The notes beneath the pieces are model-generated. The model was not told where the DNA came from, did not search any database, and saw nothing but the letters and a program-made list of their open reading frames with translations. A program made the position numbers and the translations under genes. Source: Deltaproteobacteria bacterium (GTDB taxonomy: Bacteria > Desulfobacterota > Desulfofervidia > Desulfofervidales > DG-60). From it: 9,562 nucleotides of DNA. Below, piece by piece: positions 1 to 6,166 of this stretch. Positions within the stretch are counted from its first letter, which is position 1. Each line of letters opens with the position of its first letter. The DNA lies in NCBI GenBank assembly GCA_021163945.1, contig JAGGTC010000003.1, positions 1 through 9,562 of the forward strand, read 5' to 3'.

Positions 1-1
1 G

Positions 2-127
2 AATAAAAGAAGGAGAGCTAGACCTTTTTCCCTTAACAATTCTTTTAGGTTAAAAGAGAGGGAAAAAGAAGCACATTTAATATTTTCTCAGCATTTTAAA
101 GGATTAGAATATCTTGAAATGGGGTAA
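2..127 (+). CDS. Possible C-terminal tail of an upstream gene (partial)
   Basis: One frame stays open from base 2 to a TAA at 125-127 and would give a charged tail of 41 residues ending in EYLEMG. The stop lies 5 bases before the ATG of the CoA-binding gene, a spacing typical of an operon, and no promoter-like hexamer sits just upstream of that ATG, unlike other unit heads here. I do not recognise the family. A competing frame (bases 3-53, ending in LTILLG then TAA) also looks protein-like, so the true upstream gene could end at 53 and leave an 79-base spacer. Without the sequence to the left the choice cannot be settled. Confidence 0.35.
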   Translation, partial: NKRRRARPFSLNNSFRLKEREKEAHLIFSQHFKGLEYLEMG

Positions 128-132
128 TTCAG

Positions 133-525
133 ATGGAGGAGTTAATTGAAAAATTTTTAGACAGTAAAAATGTCTTTGCCGTAATTGGGGTATCAAGGGA
201 CCCCGAAAAGTATGGGTATAAGGTATACAAGGACTTAAAGAAGGCCGGCTATACTGTCTATCCTATAAATCCAAAGACAGAGAGTATAGATGGTGATAAG
301 TGCTACAACTCACTTAGAGAACTTCCAGAAAGGCCAGATGTTGTAGATATAGTTGTTCCCCCAAAAATTACTGAAAGGATAATTAAGGAGTGTAAGGAGC
401 TTGGCATAAAAAGGGTTTGGATGCAGCCAGGCTCAGAGTCAGAAGAGGCCATCTCCTTTTGTAAAGAGAATGATATTGAGGTAGTTCACAGTGTCTGTGT
501 AATGGTAGAAAGAAAGAAGATATGA
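133..525 (+). CDS. CoA-binding Rossmann-fold protein (CoA_binding_2 / YccU type)
   Basis: This 130-residue protein matches the small stand-alone CoA-binding domain family (YccU-like), related to the CoA-binding domain of succinyl-CoA synthetase and of ADP-forming acyl-CoA synthetases. Visible hallmarks are the first strand and glycine turn VIGVS (17-21) followed by a conserved KYG (26-28), the second strand VYPINP (42-47), DIVVPP (72-77), VWMQPGSES (95-103) and the closing VCVMVE (about 121-126). The length is normal for the family. Family members bind CoA or a related nucleotide, but their physiological role is poorly defined, so no reaction can be assigned. A GGGG at 121-124, 8 bases before the ATG, could serve as ribosome-binding site. 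The stop overlaps the start of endonuclease V (ATGA at 522-525), which indicates co-transcription and probably translational coupling. Confidence 0.9.
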   Translation: MEELIEKFLDSKNVFAVIGVSRDPEKYGYKVYKDLKKAGYTVYPINPKTESIDGDKCYNSLRELPERPDVVDIVVPPKITERIIKECKELGIKRVWMQPGSESEEAISFCKENDIEVVHSVCVMVERKKI

Positions 526-1202
526 TTAGACACCCCTGGTATGTAGATTATGAAAAGGCCGTTGAGATTCAAAGGACATTTAGGGAGAGGGTGATATTAA
601 AGACAAATGAGGACTTCAATCCCCATTTTGTGGCCGGCGTTGATGTCTCTTTTGATAAAAAGAGGCTATATGCAGCAGCGGTATTACTTAGTCTTCCTGA
701 TTTGGCCTTAATAGAAAAAAATACTGTCTCTTCAAATATAACCTTTCCATACATCCCAGGGCTTTTATCCTTTCGTGAGGCGCCTGCCATAATAAAGGCC
801 ATTATGGGATTAAAAAAGAGACCAGATGTAATAATTGTAGATGGACAGGGCATTGCCCACCCAAGGCGCTTTGGCATTGCTGCCCATATTGGTGTATTAC
901 TAGATATAGCAAGCATTGGCTGTGCAAAAAAGAGACTAGTAGGAGACTATCAGCCTGTACCAGATGAACTTGGTGCCTATACCTATTTGAAGGATAGAGG
1001 AGAGGTCATTGGCCTTGTTGTGAGGACAAAAAGACACGTAAAGCCCATCTTTGTCTCCCCAGGTCATCTTATAGATTTTGAGACATCCTATAATATAGTA
1101 ATGGCCTGTCTAAGTGGTTATCGCCTGCCCGAGCCTACAAGGATGGCACATATTGAGGCAAACAGGGCAAGAAAGAAGATTCAAAATAAATTTTTTACTT
1201 AA
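522..1202 (+). CDS. nfi: Endonuclease V (deoxyinosine 3' endonuclease)
   Basis: Endonuclease V nicks DNA at the second phosphodiester bond 3' of deoxyinosine (deaminated adenine) and starts repair of deamination damage. The 226 residues match bacterial family length. The metal-binding acidic residues are present: Asp41 in VAGVDVSF, Glu86 in IPGLLSFRE and Asp107 in VDGQGIAHPRR. The strand-separating wedge motif is seen as PYIPG (76-80). A lysine in GCAKKRL (about 136) and His210 near the C terminus (PTRMAHIE) match further conserved positions of the Thermotoga-type enzyme. The ATG at 522 is preferred because it gives the 4-base ATGA overlap with the upstream CoA-binding gene; the purine run just before it is only a weak ribosome-binding site. 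The stop codon shares TTAA (1199-1202) with the convergent tmk stop, so no terminator fits between them. Confidence 0.95.
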   Translation: MIRHPWYVDYEKAVEIQRTFRERVILKTNEDFNPHFVAGVDVSFDKKRLYAAAVLLSLPDLALIEKNTVSSNITFPYIPGLLSFREAPAIIKAIMGLKKRPDVIIVDGQGIAHPRRFGIAAHIGVLLDIASIGCAKKRLVGDYQPVPDELGAYTYLKDRGEVIGLVVRTKRHVKPIFVSPGHLIDFETSYNIVMACLSGYRLPEPTRMAHIEANRARKKIQNKFFT

Positions 1203-1801
1203 ATTAACAATTCCTTTACTATCTTCCTTATATCTTCTTGAATCAGATGGATAGGGCGGGTAGCATCTATAATCTTTATACGTTTTTCTTCTTCTTTTGC
1301 CAAATTTAGATAGCCCTTCCTCACCCTTCTGTGAAAGTCTATACCCTCTTTCTCTAAACGGTTCCACCTCCTTCCCTTTATCCTGGATAGCCCAATCTCT
1401 ACAGGGCAGTCTAATAGCAATGTCAAGTCAGGCAAGGGAAAATCTAAAAAGTCAAAGCAAGACTTTATAAATTCAGTAGATATTCCCCTTCCATACCCTT
1501 GATAGACAATAGTAGCATCGTGGTAGCGGTCACAGAGGACAATCTTTCCACCCTTTAGGGCAGGCTTTATTACCTTTCTTACATGCTCTATCCTATCAGC
1601 AAGGTAGAGAAAGAGCTCTGTATTTGGAGATAGATCAATATGACTGTCTAAAATCAAGCTGCGGATACTGTTGCCTAGATCTGTATCCCCTGGCTCATAG
1701 GTTAGGACTACAGAGAATTTATTTTCTCTTAGCCAATTTGCCAAAAGGTGGGTTTGTGTAGTCTTCCCACAGCCTTCTATCCCTTCTAGTGTAATAAACA
1801 C
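1199..1801 (-). CDS. tmk: Thymidylate kinase (dTMP kinase)
   Basis: Thymidylate kinase phosphorylates dTMP to dTDP with ATP, an essential cytoplasmic step of dTTP synthesis. The 200-residue protein has the P-loop EGIEGCGKTT (6-15), the EPG motif (36-38), the DRY signature CDRYHDATIVYQGYGRG (90-106) and a basic LID segment around GRRWNRLEKE. The lack of a basic residue in the P-loop combined with arginines in the LID fits the bacterial (E. coli-type, class II) group. The usual TREPGGT reads TYEPGDT here, so Arg becomes Tyr and Gly becomes Asp. The start is GTG (1799-1801), giving MFITLEG at the expected place. The AGGTGA (1812-1817) that could act as its ribosome-binding site contains the queF stop codon, so translation of the two is probably coupled. 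It is the last gene of the hemL operon. Confidence 0.95.
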   Translation of the reverse strand: MFITLEGIEGCGKTTQTHLLANWLRENKFSVVLTYEPGDTDLGNSIRSLILDSHIDLSPNTELFLYLADRIEHVRKVIKPALKGGKIVLCDRYHDATIVYQGYGRGISTEFIKSCFDFLDFPLPDLTLLLDCPVEIGLSRIKGRRWNRLEKEGIDFHRRVRKGYLNLAKEEEKRIKIIDATRPIHLIQEDIRKIVKELLI

Positions 1802-1811
1802 TTTAGCTTTA

Positions 1812-1817
1812 TCACCT
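1812..1817 (-). promoter_or_regulatory. Ribosome-binding site of tmk overlapping the queF stop
   Basis: On the minus strand AGGTGA lies 10 bases before the GTG start of tmk, and its last three bases are the queF stop codon. The spacing is slightly long, but it is the only Shine-Dalgarno-like match nearby and it supports the GTG start. Confidence 0.5.
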
Positions 1818-2192
1818 ATTTGTGTTTGAGGAGACCTTTACGATTGTCTTTACATTTCCCCTTGGATTAAAATCGCCTATAACCTCTAAAAATCTTGGCT
1901 TTAAAAGTTTATAAAGGTCTTCATAGATCTTGTTTGTAGCAGCCTCATGTGAGATATAGACCCTTCTGTATTTATTTAAATAGAGCTTTAGCGATTTTAG
2001 TTCTACAATTACCTTATCTGGTATGTATCTAATTTTAATTGTGGCAAAATCAGGATAGCCAGACCTTGGGCAAAGACAGGTAAACTCAGGGAATGTTATA
2101 TCAATAGTATAGTCCCTTTCGGGATAGGGGTTTTCCCAGCACTCAAGCTCTGCCTCCTCTATTGCCCTCTCCCCATATTTTAATTCAGCCAT
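1812..2192 (-). CDS. queF: NADPH-dependent 7-cyano-7-deazaguanine reductase (preQ0 reductase)
   Basis: QueF reduces the nitrile of preQ0 to the aminomethyl group of preQ1, the last free-base step before the modified base is inserted into tRNA for queuosine. At 126 residues this is the short, unimodular (B. subtilis-like) form. The active-site region FTCLCPRSGYPDFA (37-50) holds the nucleophilic Cys41 and Asp48. The QueF motif ELKSLKLYLNKYR (64-76), which helps bind NADPH, follows, then SHE (81-83) with the conserved His and Glu. Family members commonly have Ser or a similar residue where Cys39 sits, so the Cys-x-Cys pair is slightly unusual. No other queuosine gene is in the window. It begins 1 base after the fmdB-type gene ends and is followed by tmk after 11 bases or fewer, so it is an internal operon gene. 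GAGGA (2205-2209), 12 bases before the ATG, is a weak ribosome-binding site. Confidence 0.95.
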   Translation of the reverse strand: MAELKYGERAIEEAELECWENPYPERDYTIDITFPEFTCLCPRSGYPDFATIKIRYIPDKVIVELKSLKLYLNKYRRVYISHEAATNKIYEDLYKLLKPRFLEVIGDFNPRGNVKTIVKVSSNTNR

Positions 2193-2193
2193 T

Positions 2194-2517
2194 TTAATAA
2201 ATTTTCCTCTTTTTCTTCAGTAATCTTTCCTTCCCTTCCTCTACCATCCTTTTTACCTTATCGTGTTTTACGTATTGGGCTGCCTTTTCTGCAAATTTTG
2301 CTGCATCTTTATACTTTCCCCACCTTATGTAGTCCTTATACCTCTTCTCTATACGGCTCAGCCTCTCACCATGGTCTACCTTAAATGAGATCGTGGTGAT
2401 AATCTTACTTACTCTTTTGCCTCCACAATTTGGACAGGTGGGAGGGGGCTCATCTATCCCATGCATTGCCTCAAATACATGATTACAATCTTCACACCTA
2501 TAATCATATAAAGGCAT
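2194..2517 (-). CDS. FmdB-family zinc-ribbon protein
   Basis: This 107-residue protein starts with the typical MPLYDYRCEDC and carries a four-cysteine zinc ribbon: Cys8-x2-Cys11 and Cys28-x2-Cys31, the latter in CPNCGG. That is the FmdB/CxxC regulatory-type family, named after a putative regulator of formylmethanofuran dehydrogenase. The function in bacteria is not established, and regulation should not be assumed. After the ribbon comes a long, strongly charged, probably helical tail (about 45-107) rich in Lys, Arg and Glu that ends in LLKKKRKIY; it could bind nucleic acid or the ribosome, but this is a guess. A good Shine-Dalgarno GAGGGG (2523-2528) sits 5 bases before the ATG. It lies between hemL (17-base gap) and queF (1-base gap) in one operon. 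Confidence 0.88.
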   Translation of the reverse strand: MPLYDYRCEDCNHVFEAMHGIDEPPPTCPNCGGKRVSKIITTISFKVDHGERLSRIEKRYKDYIRWGKYKDAAKFAEKAAQYVKHDKVKRMVEEGKERLLKKKRKIY

Positions 2518-2522
2518 AGAAT

Positions 2523-2528
2523 CCCCTC
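2523..2528 (-). promoter_or_regulatory. Ribosome-binding site of the FmdB-type gene
   Basis: GAGGGG on the minus strand, 5 bases before the ATG, lies in the 17-base gap after hemL. It is the clearest Shine-Dalgarno sequence in the window and contrasts with the absence of one before hemL, the first gene of the same unit. Confidence 0.6.
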
Positions 2529-2534
2529 AAGGAC

Positions 2535-3809
2535 TCAAATCTCTTTTATCTCTTTAAGACTCTCTTTTACTGCCTTTAGTGTATAATCAATGTCCTTTTT
2601 TCTGTGGGCTAGTGAGACAAAGCTTGCCTCAAAGGCAGAGGGTGCCAAGTAGATCCCCCTCTTTAGCATGGCATAAAAGTACTTGATAAATAAATCTGTA
2701 TTGCTTTTTAGGGCTGAATTATAATCATTTACTGGCTCATCTGTAAAAAATATAGAAAACATAGAGGCGATATGATTTATCTGCAAAGGGACCCCCTCAT
2801 CCCTTGCAATGGCCTTAATGCCATCTACCAATTCTTCTGTCCTTTTTTCCAATTTCTTATAAATTCCCTCCTCCTTAAGGATCCTAAGTGTCTGTAGTCC
2901 AGCCGCCATGGCCAATGGATTCCCTGAAAGGGTACCTGCCTGATACACACTCCCCTCTGGTGCAACCAATGACATAATCTCCTTTTTTCCTCCATATGCC
3001 CCTACAGGCAGACCCCCTCCGATGACCTTTCCCAGGCATGTCAAATCAGGCATTATATTATAATGGGCCTGTGCCCCTCCCCACCCTATACGAAATCCGG
3101 TAATTACCTCATCAAATATCAAAACGGCCCCATATTTATCTGTAATCTCCCTCAATCCCTCCAAAAATCCCTCTTTAGGGAGCACCACCCCCATATTTCC
3201 TGCCACAGGCTCTACGATAACTGCCGCAATGTCCTCTCCGCTCCTTGAAAATGCCTCCTCCACGGCCTCAATATCATTATATGGCAGTGATAATGTGTGC
3301 TTTACCAAGTCATGGGGGATCCCTGGGGAGGCGGCAATGCCAAATGTTGCTAGACCAGAGCCTGCCTTTACCAAAAAGTCATCTGCATGGCCATGATAGC
3401 ACCCATCAAATTTAATGACCTTATTTTTTCCTGTATATGCACGTGCTAGCCTTATGGCGCTCATGGTAGCCTCTGTACCAGAATTTACCATCCGCACCTT
3501 TTCAATTGAGGGGACTGCCTCTACTATCATTTCAGCCAGTTCTACCTCTAATCTTGTTGGGGCACCAAAGCTTGTCCCTAGAGATGCTGCCCTTTTTATG
3601 GCCTTTGTTACCTTTGGATGGGCATGGCCAAGTATCATTGGCCCCCATGAACATACATAGTCAATGTATGTATTTCCATTAATATCATAGATCTTTGGGC
3701 CCTTTGCCTTCCTGATAAAGAGTGGCCTTCCCTTTACTGCCTTCCATGCCCTTACAGGGCTATTTACCCCACCAGGTAGTACCCTATTTGCCCTTTCCCA
3801 CAAAGACAT
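2535..3809 (-). CDS. hemL: Glutamate-1-semialdehyde 2,1-aminomutase
   Basis: HemL is a cytoplasmic, PLP-dependent class III aminotransferase that turns glutamate-1-semialdehyde into 5-aminolevulinate in the C5 route to all tetrapyrroles. The 424 residues cover the full family length. Visible motifs in order are LPGGVNSPVRAW (11-22), the phosphate-binding SGTEA (110-114), GCYHGHAD (136-143), the cofactor-nitrogen Asp233 in IFDEVITGFR, and the Schiff-base Lys261 in CLGKVIGGGLPVGAYGG. The ATG at 3807-3809 is the only possible start before the conserved N terminus because an in-frame TAA lies 3 codons upstream. No Shine-Dalgarno is present; a -10-like TAAATT is 6 bases before the ATG, so the mRNA may be leaderless. 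It heads the hemL-fmdB-queF-tmk operon and is divergent from the glycosyltransferase. A siroheme decarboxylase gene lies 1.3 kb away. Confidence 0.97.
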   Translation of the reverse strand: MSLWERANRVLPGGVNSPVRAWKAVKGRPLFIRKAKGPKIYDINGNTYIDYVCSWGPMILGHAHPKVTKAIKRAASLGTSFGAPTRLEVELAEMIVEAVPSIEKVRMVNSGTEATMSAIRLARAYTGKNKVIKFDGCYHGHADDFLVKAGSGLATFGIAASPGIPHDLVKHTLSLPYNDIEAVEEAFSRSGEDIAAVIVEPVAGNMGVVLPKEGFLEGLREITDKYGAVLIFDEVITGFRIGWGGAQAHYNIMPDLTCLGKVIGGGLPVGAYGGKKEIMSLVAPEGSVYQAGTLSGNPLAMAAGLQTLRILKEEGIYKKLEKRTEELVDGIKAIARDEGVPLQINHIASMFSIFFTDEPVNDYNSALKSNTDLFIKYFYAMLKRGIYLAPSAFEASFVSLAHRKKDIDYTLKAVKESLKEIKEI

Positions 3810-3815
3810 ATCTAT

Positions 3816-3846
3816 AATTTATTTATTATTAACTACATTGTGTCAA
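3816..3846 (-). promoter_or_regulatory. Probable hemL operon promoter
   Basis: On the minus strand a perfect TTGACA (3841-3846) is followed after 19 bases by TAAATT (3816-3821), which ends 6 bases before the hemL ATG. The spacer is longer than the ideal 17, and the AT-rich stretch offers other weak -10 choices. If TAAATT is used, transcription would begin at about the A of the ATG. Confidence 0.5.
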
Positions 3847-3885
3847 GCTTTGATTGCTGTGCTTTTTTTATTTAAAAAAAATCTG

Positions 3886-3891
3886 TAAAAT
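3886..3891 (+). promoter_or_regulatory. -10-like element of the glycosyltransferase gene
   Basis: TAAAAT ends 7 bases before the ATG at 3899. No convincing -35 exists at 16-18 bases upstream, where a T-run is found, although the A/T tracts at 3863-3881 could act as an UP-like or bent element. This is the weakest of the promoter calls in the window. Confidence 0.3.
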
Positions 3892-3898
3892 TAAGACT

Positions 3899-5062
3899 AT
3901 GAAGTTGCTTATAATTACAGAATATTTTCCTAAAAGTAGTGATGTTGAGATAAGGGGGGGTGTAGAGACCCGCTGTTTTTATATTGCCAAAGAACTAGCA
4001 AAAAGACATGATGTCACAGTTATATCTGCCTTAGAGCCAGAGACCCCAAGGGATCAAACAATTGAGAAGATAAAGATAATCCGATGCGGAAGGCCAAAGG
4101 AATATCTTCAGACTGGGGGTGTTATACAGAGGTTAAGCTTTATGAAAGAGGCCTATTCCATAGGTTGTAGACTAGATATAGACATAGTTGAGGGTACAAA
4201 TTTTATAACCTATATCCCTGCATACTATATTGCCAGGGAGAAAGGGATCCCCAATATTGCTTGGTATAATGATGTCTGGATAGGAAAGTGGACTCATAAT
4301 ATCGGATTAGTATCAGGCCTGGCAGGAGAGGTATTAGAGAGGTTTGCCCTATCAAGGGACTGGTCATGTATCATCGCAAACACTAAATTTACCCTGAATA
4401 ATTTAATAAAACAGGGAAAGCAAAGAGAAAGGCTAGAGGTAATCCCATGTGGCATTGATCTAAAAAAATGCAATAATATAAAGGTAGAAAAGGAGATTAC
4501 CCCTTCTATCTGTTGTGTTTCAAGGCTGGTTAGGTATAAAAAGATAGACACCTTGATAAAGGCCTTGTATTACATAAAAAACAAAATACCAGACATAAGG
4601 TGCCGTATCATTGGGACAGGCCCAGAGAAGAGGAGGCTAAAAAGGCTAGCAGAGGATTTAGGGCTCAAGAAAAACATAAATTTTCTTGGATTTGTAAAAA
4701 GTCACAGAGATGTTTTGAGGGAGATAAAAAGATCACATATCCTTTGTCTCCCCTCTGTAGTAGAGGGGTTTGGGATAGTGGTCCTAGAGGCGATGGCCTG
4801 TTCTACCCCATATGTGTGTTCAAATATACCTGCCCTTAGAGAAGTTACAAAAAATGCAACCGGGGGGCTAATGTTTGAGGGAGGAAACCCCAAAGATCTA
4901 TCCCAAAAGATATTATACTTGTTAGAGGATAAAGGTCTCTATAATAAATGCGTTGAGGAAGGGGCAAAACTAGTTCAAAGATACAATTGGGAGAGTATAG
5001 CCAAAAGGACAGAAAGAGTTTATGAATGGGCAATAAAACAATGCTATCGTCCTAAATCATAG
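3899..5062 (+). CDS. Glycosyltransferase family 4 (GT-B, group 1)
   Basis: This 387-residue protein is a GT-B fold, retaining glycosyltransferase of family GT4. It transfers a sugar from a nucleotide donor, usually to a lipid or polysaccharide precursor at the inner face of the membrane; donor and acceptor cannot be read from the sequence. The N-terminal domain starts with LLIITEYFP and the acceptor-side loop RGGVETRCFYIAKELAKRH (19-37). The C-terminal donor domain has SRLVRYKKIDTLIKAL (208-223), IIGTGPEKRRL (237-247) and the EX7E signature, Glu289 and Glu297, in VVEGFGIVVLEAMA. No signal peptide or membrane segment is seen. The ATG at 3899 is preferred over an in-frame TTG at 3854 because the family N terminus begins at MKLLII and a -10-like TAAAAT lies 7 bases upstream. 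It is not flanked by other polysaccharide genes. Confidence 0.92.
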   Translation: MKLLIITEYFPKSSDVEIRGGVETRCFYIAKELAKRHDVTVISALEPETPRDQTIEKIKIIRCGRPKEYLQTGGVIQRLSFMKEAYSIGCRLDIDIVEGTNFITYIPAYYIAREKGIPNIAWYNDVWIGKWTHNIGLVSGLAGEVLERFALSRDWSCIIANTKFTLNNLIKQGKQRERLEVIPCGIDLKKCNNIKVEKEITPSICCVSRLVRYKKIDTLIKALYYIKNKIPDIRCRIIGTGPEKRRLKRLAEDLGLKKNINFLGFVKSHRDVLREIKRSHILCLPSVVEGFGIVVLEAMACSTPYVCSNIPALREVTKNATGGLMFEGGNPKDLSQKILYLLEDKGLYNKCVEEGAKLVQRYNWESIAKRTERVYEWAIKQCYRPKS

Positions 5063-5093
5063 GTTCATTAGCCCTTATAGTGACATTCTAAAT

Positions 5094-5121
5094 TTGACAA
5101 GAAACAGAAAAATTTTATAAA
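5094..5121 (+). promoter_or_regulatory. Probable ahbB-like gene promoter
   Basis: A perfect TTGACA (5094-5099) is followed after 16 bases by TATAAA (5116-5121), which ends 8 bases before the ATG at 5130. An alternative -10, TAAAAT (5118-5123), would have an 18-base spacer and leave 6 bases. Either choice puts the transcription start within a few bases of the ATG, and no Shine-Dalgarno is present. Confidence 0.6.
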
Positions 5122-5129
5122 ATTAAAGA

Positions 5130-5600
5130 ATGGTGAGTTTGACAGAGGAAGACAAAAAGATCATTAGGGCACTGCAAGAAGACCTACCTATTACCAAACA
5201 CCCATTTTTAAAGATCGCTAAAGAATTGGGCATGGAGGAACAGGATTTAATTGAGCACATCAAACGGTTTATAAAAAAGGGGATCATTCGCCGTTTTGGG
5301 GCTACCATCTATCATGACCGCTCTGGATTTGAGGCAAATGTCATGGTGGCATGGAAGGTAGAAGAGGACAAAATATCTCAAACAGGCAAAATTATGGCCT
5401 CCTTTCCAGAGGTTACCCATTGTTATGCACGTGTTTCCTGCCCTGAGTGGCCCTATAACCTCTATACCATGGTCCATGGAAGGAACGAAGAGGAGTGTTA
5501 TAATATTATAAAACAAATTGTTAAAAAAACAGGCCTTTCTGTCTATCGTTTGTTATTTACAAAAAGGACATTCAAAAGGACATCAATGAAGTATTTCTAG
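5130..5600 (+). CDS. ahbB: Siroheme decarboxylase subunit, AhbB/NirD-like (Lrp/AsnC fold)
   Basis: The 156-residue protein has an Lrp/AsnC-like architecture: an N-terminal helix-turn-helix-like region (about 4-55) and a C-terminal ferredoxin-like domain. Specific signatures point to the siroheme decarboxylase family rather than a plain regulator: GIIRRFGA (51-58), HCYAR (97-101), WPYNLYTMVHGR (107-118) and the ending FKRTSMKYF. AhbA and AhbB together decarboxylate siroheme to 12,18-didecarboxysiroheme in the alternative heme pathway of sulfate reducers and archaea; NirD/L/G/H do the same for heme d1. The second subunit is not in the window, so it is encoded elsewhere or the enzyme is a homo-oligomer. 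The gene lies 67 bases after the glycosyltransferase with its own promoter, and its stop is separated from the convergent hpt stop by one base. The A versus B assignment is tentative. Confidence 0.85.
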   Translation: MVSLTEEDKKIIRALQEDLPITKHPFLKIAKELGMEEQDLIEHIKRFIKKGIIRRFGATIYHDRSGFEANVMVAWKVEEDKISQTGKIMASFPEVTHCYARVSCPEWPYNLYTMVHGRNEEECYNIIKQIVKKTGLSVYRLLFTKRTFKRTSMKYF

Positions 5601-5601
5601 C

Positions 5602-6132
5602 TCAAAATATCAATTCATAAATCTCAGGTAGGCATCTAAACATCTCATTAAAGTCTAGACCATAACCAACAAGGAATCCTTTATCTAAGGTAAATCCCAC
5701 ATAATCTATAGGGATCTCTACCTTTCTCCTCTCTAATTTATTGATAAGGGCACACAACTTAAGGGATTTAGGGCCCTTAGCAGCAATATGATCCAACAAA
5801 AATCTCAGTGTGTACCCTATATCTACAATGTCCTCTACAATGAGGACATGCTCACCCTTTAGGGGCAGTTCTACATCCTTGGTCAATTTTATCTCCCCTG
5901 TGCTATAGTCCTTTGCCCCATAACTGGCTACACGCACAAAGTCTATCTTAAAGGGGATAGATATGTGGCGTGTTAGGTCTGCCAAAAACATAAATGCCCC
6001 TTTTAATACCCCTATAAGTATAGGATTTTTACCTTGGTAGTCTTGGCTGATTTGCTGGGCCAGCGCACTTACCTTATCTGCAATCTGTTCCCTTGTAAAG
6101 ACAAGCCTTTTCCCCTTTATTTCCACAGCCAT
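5602..6132 (-). CDS. hpt: Hypoxanthine phosphoribosyltransferase
   Basis: This enzyme salvages hypoxanthine (and often guanine) with PRPP to form IMP or GMP in the cytoplasm. The 176 residues match bacterial Hpt length. Motifs in order are the PPi-binding loop LKG (43-45), the flexible-loop SYG (70-72), the PRPP motif VLIVEDIVDIGYTL (96-109) with acidic Glu100-Asp101, the purine-contact segment around Lys132, and LVGYGLDFNEMFR (154-166). The usual Thr of EDIVDTG is Ile here (EDIVDIG). The ATG at 6130-6132 gives the longest protein, but the promoter TTGACA-17-TATATT ends only 2 bases before it. A GTG at 6124-6126 (codon 3) lies 8 bases after the -10 and may be the true start of a leaderless mRNA, giving 174 residues. 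The gene lies 34 bases after the AddB-like gene and ends one base from the convergent ahbB-like gene. Confidence 0.95.
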   Translation of the reverse strand: MAVEIKGKRLVFTREQIADKVSALAQQISQDYQGKNPILIGVLKGAFMFLADLTRHISIPFKIDFVRVASYGAKDYSTGEIKLTKDVELPLKGEHVLIVEDIVDIGYTLRFLLDHIAAKGPKSLKLCALINKLERRKVEIPIDYVGFTLDKGFLVGYGLDFNEMFRCLPEIYELIF

Positions 6133-6134
6133 AG

Positions 6135-6163
6135 AATATAGCCTACATACCTACCATTGTCAA
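6135..6163 (-). promoter_or_regulatory. hpt promoter (TTGACA-17-TATATT)
   Basis: On the minus strand a perfect TTGACA (6158-6163), a 17-base spacer and TATATT (6135-6140) form the best combined promoter in the window. It fills the short gap after the AddB-like gene, so hpt can be transcribed on its own. Because the -10 ends 2 bases before the first ATG, initiation would fall inside the second codon of the longest reading frame. Confidence 0.7.
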
Positions 6164-6166
6164 TTA

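Noticed and set aside
569..916. Minus-strand open frame of 115 codons inside endonuclease V
   Set aside because: It lies fully inside a well-supported gene, has no recognisable motif and reads as an antisense shadow of the nfi codons.
3861..3882. T-run followed by A-run that could form a hairpin terminator
   Set aside because: The potential stem is only A:T pairs without a GC core, and the stretch lies between two divergent gene starts where no terminator is expected.
3854..3898. N-terminal extension of the glycosyltransferase from a TTG at 3854
   Set aside because: The added 15 residues lie before the normal family N terminus (MKLLIITEYFP), are encoded by the A/T tracts of the divergent promoter region, and lie upstream of a -10-like element next to the ATG at 3899.
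5063..5093. Intrinsic terminator after the glycosyltransferase
   Set aside because: No inverted repeat with a following T-run could be found in the gap before the ahbB promoter.
5130..5600. Plain Lrp/AsnC transcription regulator
   Set aside because: The WPYNLYTMVHGR segment, IRRFGA and the FKRTSMKYF ending are characteristic of the siroheme decarboxylase branch, although the fold is the same.
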